Origin: Cyanobacteria bacterium UBA3301
GTDB lineage: Bacteria > Cyanobacteriota > Vampirovibrionia > Gastranaerophilales > Gastranaerophilaceae
Reading direction: 5' to 3'
DNA: 64,000 nucleotides
Assembly: GCA_002361485.1 (NCBI GenBank)
Contig: DESZ01000014.1
Span: forward strand, 1 to 64,000
A program made the position numbers and the translations under genes. Below are positions 59,285 through 64,000 of this stretch, one piece after another; the first letter of the stretch is position 1, and the number at the start of each line of letters is the position of its first letter. The notes beneath the pieces were generated by a model. It was not told where the DNA came from, did no database searches, and worked only from the letters and a program-made list of their open reading frames with translations.

Positions 59285-61783
59285 TTATAATTTTTTCAAT
59301 TTTGCATAAGCCGCATCCATAGCCTTTTTGCCTAATTTCCCAAAGTCTATGGTGTACATAACACTCTCACCTAAATGCATAACATCAGTTATATGTCCTA
59401 ACCCCATTTGCGAATGGAAAACCCTTTGACCTACATCATAAACTTCTGTTATAACAGCATTACCTCTTAGAGCTTCTTCTCGTTTTTGAGCTTCTGACTG
59501 TTCTTGAGCCAAACGCAGCTTTCTCTCTTCCTTCATTCTTTCTATTGCGCTATATCCGTCAAATGATAAAGGTTTTTGAGCCTTTGCCTTGTTAGCGGCA
59601 GATTTTATAATAATACTTTTTGGCGGAGTCCTTTTTACGGTAGAAGTCGACAAACCGCGTTTTGACGGTGCAACAAAATTCGCGCCAAACCCTGAAGACG
59701 GTCTTACATACCCGTCAGAATCAGTACTTATACTTGAACGACTATAATTCGATTTTGCACGAGTTACCGCACTTCTAAAGGTTGATTCTTCTCTTGTTGA
59801 ATAATCATTATCAGATTCAAACGACTCAATCAAATTCGACGGAATTTCTTCAATAAATCGCGACGGATTGTAATACTTATATTCCCCCCACATCTGACGA
59901 CGTTTTGCAGAAACCAAATACAATTTTTCCTTTGCTCTGGTTATTCCGACATACATTAAACGACGTTCTTCCTCCAATTCAGAGGGATTCATGGAATTGA
60001 TATTCCTTTGGCTCGGGAAAATTCCTTCATCCAAACCTGCTATAAATACTGTCGGGAATTCCAAACCTTTTGCCGCGTGCAAAGTCATCAACGTAACATT
60101 ATTTGATTCTTCATTCATTGAATCCAAATCAGATACCAAAGCCACTTGCTGTAAAAATTCCGACAATTGATTATCTTGTTCTTCAGGTACAAAATCTTGT
60201 GCAACGTTTACAAGTTCTTGCAAATTGTTTATATCATCTTCAATTTCAGGGTCAGAAATTGCTTTTTCCTGCAACTCCGACAGATAACCTGTTTTTTCGA
60301 TAACCAAAGTCATAAAATCTTTTAATGAACAAGTATTCTGCGCCTGTTGGAACTTATGTATCAACGATGCAAAATCTTTTAATTTTGCGCAAGTTTTAGC
60401 ATTAAATTCCGAATACTCATCACAAATTTTTATCGCCTCAAATAAACTGATATCCTGCTCATTTGCAAAATCGGAAAGGTGTTTTACGGTTGTTTCACCT
60501 ATTGCACGCTTCGGTACATTTATAATTCTGCGTAAACTCTGGGAATCATCAGTATTATTTATAAGTTTTAAATAAGCAAGAACATTTTTAACTTCAGCTC
60601 TGTCATAAAATTTCGTACTGCCGTAAATTCTATACGGAATACCTGCCCCCATACAAGCTTCTTCAATTTTTCTCGATTGATTGTTTGTTCTGTACAAAAC
60701 CGCAAAATTGTTATAATTTCCGTGTGCATTCTGTCTTATGTTACGGATAATATAATTTGCTTCGTCAGTTTCATCCGCTGCTATGTAATAACTTAATTTT
60801 TCACCTTCACCTTTGTTTGAATAAAGAACTTTTTCAACACGCTCGTTATTGTTTTCAATTACATTATTTGCAGCGTTCAAAATATTACCTGTCGAACGAT
60901 AATTTTGCTCTAATTTTATTAACTTAACATTTTTATAATCGTGCTGAAAATTCATAATAATCTTGAAATCCGCACCGCGCCATGAATAAATGGATTGGTC
61001 AACATCACCCACAACACACAATGAACGTTCTTGCGGAATGTCAGGTTTCATGCCGGTATAAAGCATATTTACCAACTGATATTGGGCAATATTTGTATCC
61101 TGATATTCATCAACCAAAATGTGGGTAAAACGTTCATAATATTTTGTTCTGACCTCTTCGTTTTGCTCAAGCAATTTAACCGTCAGAAGCAGCATATCGT
61201 CAAAATCTATTGCATTATTATTGTTCAAAGATTTTTCGTATTCTTCAAATATAGCCGCAATCTTTTGCGATTTAAAATCTCTTGCTCTGGTTGCAAAAGC
61301 GTAAGCATCCTGCATCTTGTTTTTTGCATTGGAAATTATGGATTTTACAAGTTTAGTTTGATACTGTTTTTCATCAAGGTTTAATTTCTTTATAATACGG
61401 GTAATTATTTGATTTGTATCCAAATCATCATAAATTGTAAAATTTTTGTCTAAATTTTTTCCTGTTGCAGTATTATATTTGTCGATATTTTCGCGTAAAA
61501 TTCTTCCGCAAATACCGTGAAACGTACCAACCCACATGTATTTTACGGTATCTTCACCCAAGATTTTGCCGATACGTTCTTTCATTTCACGGGCAGCTTT
61601 ATTGGTAAACGTCACCGCCAAAATATTCCATGGTTTAACCCCGTTTTTTATCATATAAGCAATGCGGGTGGTAAGCACTCTGGTCTTGCCTGAACCGGCA
61701 CCTGCAAGTATCAATAACGGACCTTGAGTGGTTTTTACGGCTTCAAGCTGCTCTTTATTCAAATTTTCCAATAGATTTTCCAT
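59285..61783 (-). CDS. pcrA: ATP-dependent DNA helicase UvrD/PcrA
   Basis: 832 residues, SF1A 3'-5' helicase for repair and displacement of bound proteins. LLILAGAGSGKTRVLTTRIAY (Walker A), TFTNKAAREMKERI, LVDEYQDTNIAQY, VVGDVDQSIYSWRGAD, LEQNYRS, MTLHAAKGLEF and RRLMYVGITRA are all present. The C-terminal 150 residues are a basic linker then a Tudor-like domain (GQRVFHSQMGLGHI), as in PcrA. GAAGAGG supports ATG 61783. It lies 10 nt from rmlC on the same strand. Confidence 0.96.
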   Translation of the reverse strand: MENLLENLNKEQLEAVKTTQGPLLILAGAGSGKTRVLTTRIAYMIKNGVKPWNILAVTFTNKAAREMKERIGKILGEDTVKYMWVGTFHGICGRILRENIDKYNTATGKNLDKNFTIYDDLDTNQIITRIIKKLNLDEKQYQTKLVKSIISNAKNKMQDAYAFATRARDFKSQKIAAIFEEYEKSLNNNNAIDFDDMLLLTVKLLEQNEEVRTKYYERFTHILVDEYQDTNIAQYQLVNMLYTGMKPDIPQERSLCVVGDVDQSIYSWRGADFKIIMNFQHDYKNVKLIKLEQNYRSTGNILNAANNVIENNNERVEKVLYSNKGEGEKLSYYIAADETDEANYIIRNIRQNAHGNYNNFAVLYRTNNQSRKIEEACMGAGIPYRIYGSTKFYDRAEVKNVLAYLKLINNTDDSQSLRRIINVPKRAIGETTVKHLSDFANEQDISLFEAIKICDEYSEFNAKTCAKLKDFASLIHKFQQAQNTCSLKDFMTLVIEKTGYLSELQEKAISDPEIEDDINNLQELVNVAQDFVPEEQDNQLSEFLQQVALVSDLDSMNEESNNVTLMTLHAAKGLEFPTVFIAGLDEGIFPSQRNINSMNPSELEEERRLMYVGITRAKEKLYLVSAKRRQMWGEYKYYNPSRFIEEIPSNLIESFESDNDYSTREESTFRSAVTRAKSNYSRSSISTDSDGYVRPSSGFGANFVAPSKRGLSTSTVKRTPPKSIIIKSAANKAKAQKPLSFDGYSAIERMKEERKLRLAQEQSEAQKREEALRGNAVITEVYDVGQRVFHSQMGLGHITDVMHLGESVMYTIDFGKLGKKAMDAAYAKLKKL

Positions 61784-61870
61784 GACCTCTTCCCAAATCA
61801 AAAAAGATATGCTATAATTATAGCATATTCAAAAAATGTAAATAATGCAATTAGAGGGTAAAAGAAAAAA

Positions 61871-62467
61871 ATGACAGAATGTGATATGGAAATTTTATTA
61901 TCAGACGAAAACAAAGAAGAAAAAGAAAATTCAATTGTAGTTCCGATTGATGATGATATGGATACTGTAAAAACATCCGGTCCAAACACTGTTGACGAAT
62001 TAGCAATGGAACTGGCAACAATAAAACAATCCGCAAAGAAAATCGCAATAATCGGCAGCAGAAATCTTCCTATCACACATCAACAAATGATAGAAACTCT
62101 TGCAACAGCTTTAGTTATGCAAGGGAATACCATAATCACATCCGGCGGTTCTTCTGGAACAAACGCTGCAGCTATACGAGGAGCAATGAAAGCCAACCCT
62201 GATAAGTTACGTGTAATATTACCGCAAACTATCGGACAACAACCATCGGACGTTCAAGACCAATTGATTGGTGTTCCGAATATTGTTGAACATGCAGACA
62301 GAGCAATGATGACATTGGCTGATGCTTCAAGAGTTTGCAACAGAGAAATTATTGACGAATGTAATCAATTGATTTGTTTCTTATCACATACAAGTAAAAC
62401 TTTGTATAAAGCAGTTCAATATGCCGAAGAAGGACATAAAGTCATTACTGTATTTTATTTGGATTAA
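61871..62467 (+). CDS. SLOG/DprA-like Rossmann-fold protein
   Basis: 198 residues. The first 50 are acidic and probably disordered. The rest is a Rossmann-type fold resembling the SLOG family (DprA, LOG): KKIAIIGSRNLPITHQQMIE, TIITSGGSSGTNAAAIRGAM, VILPQTIGQQPSDVQDQLIG, CNREIIDECNQLICFLSHTS and a final strand HKVITVFYLD. GSRxxP and SGGSxGTxAA are the nucleotide-binding blocks. DprA loads RecA on incoming DNA, but this protein lacks DprA's flanking domains, so nucleotide-ligand sensing is an equally good guess. Confidence 0.75.
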   Translation: MTECDMEILLSDENKEEKENSIVVPIDDDMDTVKTSGPNTVDELAMELATIKQSAKKIAIIGSRNLPITHQQMIETLATALVMQGNTIITSGGSSGTNAAAIRGAMKANPDKLRVILPQTIGQQPSDVQDQLIGVPNIVEHADRAMMTLADASRVCNREIIDECNQLICFLSHTSKTLYKAVQYAEEGHKVITVFYLD

Positions 62468-62481
62468 TTTTGAAGTTATAA

Positions 62482-62522
62482 AAAAAAGGATCCGCAAATA
62501 ATATTTGCGGGTTCTTTTTTTA
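62482..62522 (+). terminator. Terminator of the SLOG-fold gene
   Basis: Hairpin TCCGCAAATA-ATA-TTTGCGG flanked by an A run and a long T run. Confidence 0.9.
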
Positions 62523-62693
62523 TTTTTTAGCCTAAAGGGTTGAATTTTTATAAAAACATTGTTATAATATATCTAGAGGACATACAAAATTCTGATTGTG
62601 AAATTTCCCCTGAAAAGTCTCTAATATTTATATTGAATTTGTCTGCTTAAAACAATTAGGTGGATAAATTCAAGCCATTACGAGGTATGATTT

Positions 62694-64000
62694 ATGAACA
62701 ATTGTGTGAAAAATAGCAATGACAAAAAACTATTTACCAAAACTCTGTCAATAGCGGCTTTAGCCGGACTAACATTTTTTGGTGTAAGTGCAAATGCACA
62801 AGGGGTAAATGTTGACGATAATTCTCCTTTAGCCTTTGAAGAAGGCCAAATCACAGGTGCCGCTGCGGATTTAGCGACGGTTGTCAGACAAAACGGAGAC
62901 AGAGAATACAATTTTGACTCTGCAACCGATGTATACACTGCAACAGGTACTTTTGGCAATATGGGTTCAGGCAAATTAACAATAAATGGCGTTGTTGATG
63001 AAAACGGCAACAAATCTACCATAGACATGAATGGCAATTATGCAATAAATAGAAGCGGAAATATTGAACTTAATAATATTGTATTTAAAAATGCGGGTAA
63101 TCGTTCTGAAGGAGTTTTTTCCAAACCGGGTGGCAGTGGCTCGGATATAACTTTAACAAATGTAGATTTTATAAATAATGTTGCCCATAGTACTTGGGAA
63201 AACATCAACGGAGCTATTTTCGGAGCTTTTGAGGGCAGAATAAGAATACATAAAATAGAGGGCGGGTTATTTAAGCAAAATGGCGCGGTACACACCGGAA
63301 CAAATGGGGCAGGAGCGTATGGCGGGGCATTATGTTTATGGAATCCAAATGATTATATAAAAGACATAAATGCGGATTTTATTGAAAACTATACAAAAGC
63401 TGTGTCAGCAAGCGCTGACGGAGGAGCAATATATAACATCGGTAAAATAAGTGATATCAATGGGAATTTTAATGATAATTATGTTCAAAGTTCAAGAACT
63501 TTTGCGTTGGGCGGGGCTATTTACAATGGTGATACGATTAGTAATATTACAGCTAATTTTAAAAACAATCATACGGAATCATCAGGCACTTGGGCACAGG
63601 GAGGCGCAATATATAATACAGGAACAATAAATAGTATCCGCGGGGATTTTGTAAATAACTATGCACAAAGTACAGGGGTGAATGCATCTGCAAGTGGTTT
63701 TGGCGGAGCTATTGAAAATAGAGGTCCAATAGATAAAATTCAAGGGAACTTCAAAAATAACTATGCTCATTCTAAAACCTATGTTGCATTCGGCGGTGCA
63801 ATCGAAAACAGAGCAACTATAGGCGATATTCAAGGAAGTTTTAAAAACAACTATGCCGAAACAGAAAGTAAAGACTATTTAGCTTTAGGCGGAGCTGTAT
63901 TTACTCGTGCGGATATACAATTTAGTGCGGATAAACAAACAAACGAGTTTACAGGCAACTATACAAAAGATTACCGCGGCAAAAAGAACAACGCAATTTT
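62694..64000 (+). CDS. Secreted beta-helix / autotransporter-like protein (3' end beyond window)
   Basis: 435 codons visible, no stop. A signal peptide (LFTKTLSIAALAGLTFFGVSANA) precedes a region of 28-35-residue repeats from about residue 200: GGAIYNIGKISDINGNFNDN, GGAIYNGDTISNITANFKNN, GGAIYNTGTINSIRGDFVNN, GGAIENRGPIDKIQGNFKNN and GGAIENRATIGDIQGSFKNN. Such GGAI(Y/E)N - I - F-NN ladders form right-handed beta-helices typical of polymorphic outer-membrane proteins and autotransporter adhesins. A C-terminal barrel would confirm this but lies outside. GAGGT precedes ATG 62694. Confidence 0.85.
   Translation, partial: MNNCVKNSNDKKLFTKTLSIAALAGLTFFGVSANAQGVNVDDNSPLAFEEGQITGAAADLATVVRQNGDREYNFDSATDVYTATGTFGNMGSGKLTINGVVDENGNKSTIDMNGNYAINRSGNIELNNIVFKNAGNRSEGVFSKPGGSGSDITLTNVDFINNVAHSTWENINGAIFGAFEGRIRIHKIEGGLFKQNGAVHTGTNGAGAYGGALCLWNPNDYIKDINADFIENYTKAVSASADGGAIYNIGKISDINGNFNDNYVQSSRTFALGGAIYNGDTISNITANFKNNHTESSGTWAQGGAIYNTGTINSIRGDFVNNYAQSTGVNASASGFGGAIENRGPIDKIQGNFKNNYAHSKTYVAFGGAIENRATIGDIQGSFKNNYAETESKDYLALGGAVFTRADIQFSADKQTNEFTGNYTKDYRGKKNNAI

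Overview
The window looks like a low-GC, diderm, cyanobacteria-related gut bacterium of the Gastranaerophilales (Melainabacteria/Vampirovibrionia) type. The evidence is the efp-accB-accC gene order seen in the cyanobacterial lineage, a PBS-lyase-type HEAT-repeat protein, very AT-rich spacers, a dTDP-rhamnose operon, a signal-peptide-bearing beta-helix surface protein, and several lineage-type orphan proteins with an N-terminal 'FG' motif. The taxonomic call is inference; no 16S gene is present.

Layout: rpsT tail (1-0.3 kb); orphan genes and a minus-strand block metF-deoC-holA-holB-plsY (0.3-6 kb); small orphans and a tRNA cluster Thr-Thr-Tyr (6-7.3 kb); an accessory region (7.3-14.8 kb) with two large unrecognised proteins that share an almost identical upstream cassette, preA, a small ORF, a broken serine recombinase and degenerate copies of the tRNA-Asp 3' end; envelope and metabolic genes, xerD, an annexin-like protein, tdk and a metallopeptidase-like protein (14.8-23.5 kb); efp-accB-accC, recG, secA, a HEAT protein and a histidine kinase (23.7-34.4 kb); a 15-gene S10-type ribosomal operon running rpsJ to rpsN (34.5-42.3 kb); priA, a hexose-phosphate mutase, pheA, a kelch-like protein, a HEPN/MNT pair and obgE (42.4-51.8 kb); a radical-SAM gene, an HD protein and panE (52.3-55.6 kb); rmlCBDA (55.6-59.3 kb); pcrA, a SLOG-fold protein and the start of a repetitive secreted protein (59.3-64 kb).

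Three whole-window signals stand out. First, families of about 90-nt and about 135-nt imperfect palindromes sit in operon spacers. They have also entered coding sequence in frame: once in the hexose-phosphate mutase, twice in tandem in rmlD, and at the 3' end of rmlB. The arms diverge in sequence while keeping complementarity. Second, at least nine genes (holA, metF, bioD-like, xerD, an XRE gene, recG, the histidine kinase, priA, obgE) have a -10 box 6-7 nt before the start codon and no Shine-Dalgarno, which implies leaderless mRNAs. Third, two unrelated orphan genes carry the same 30-nt inverted-repeat leader plus promoter-like sequence near a tRNA-Asp island.

Most gene calls rest on recognised motifs and family resemblance read by eye; no database search was possible.
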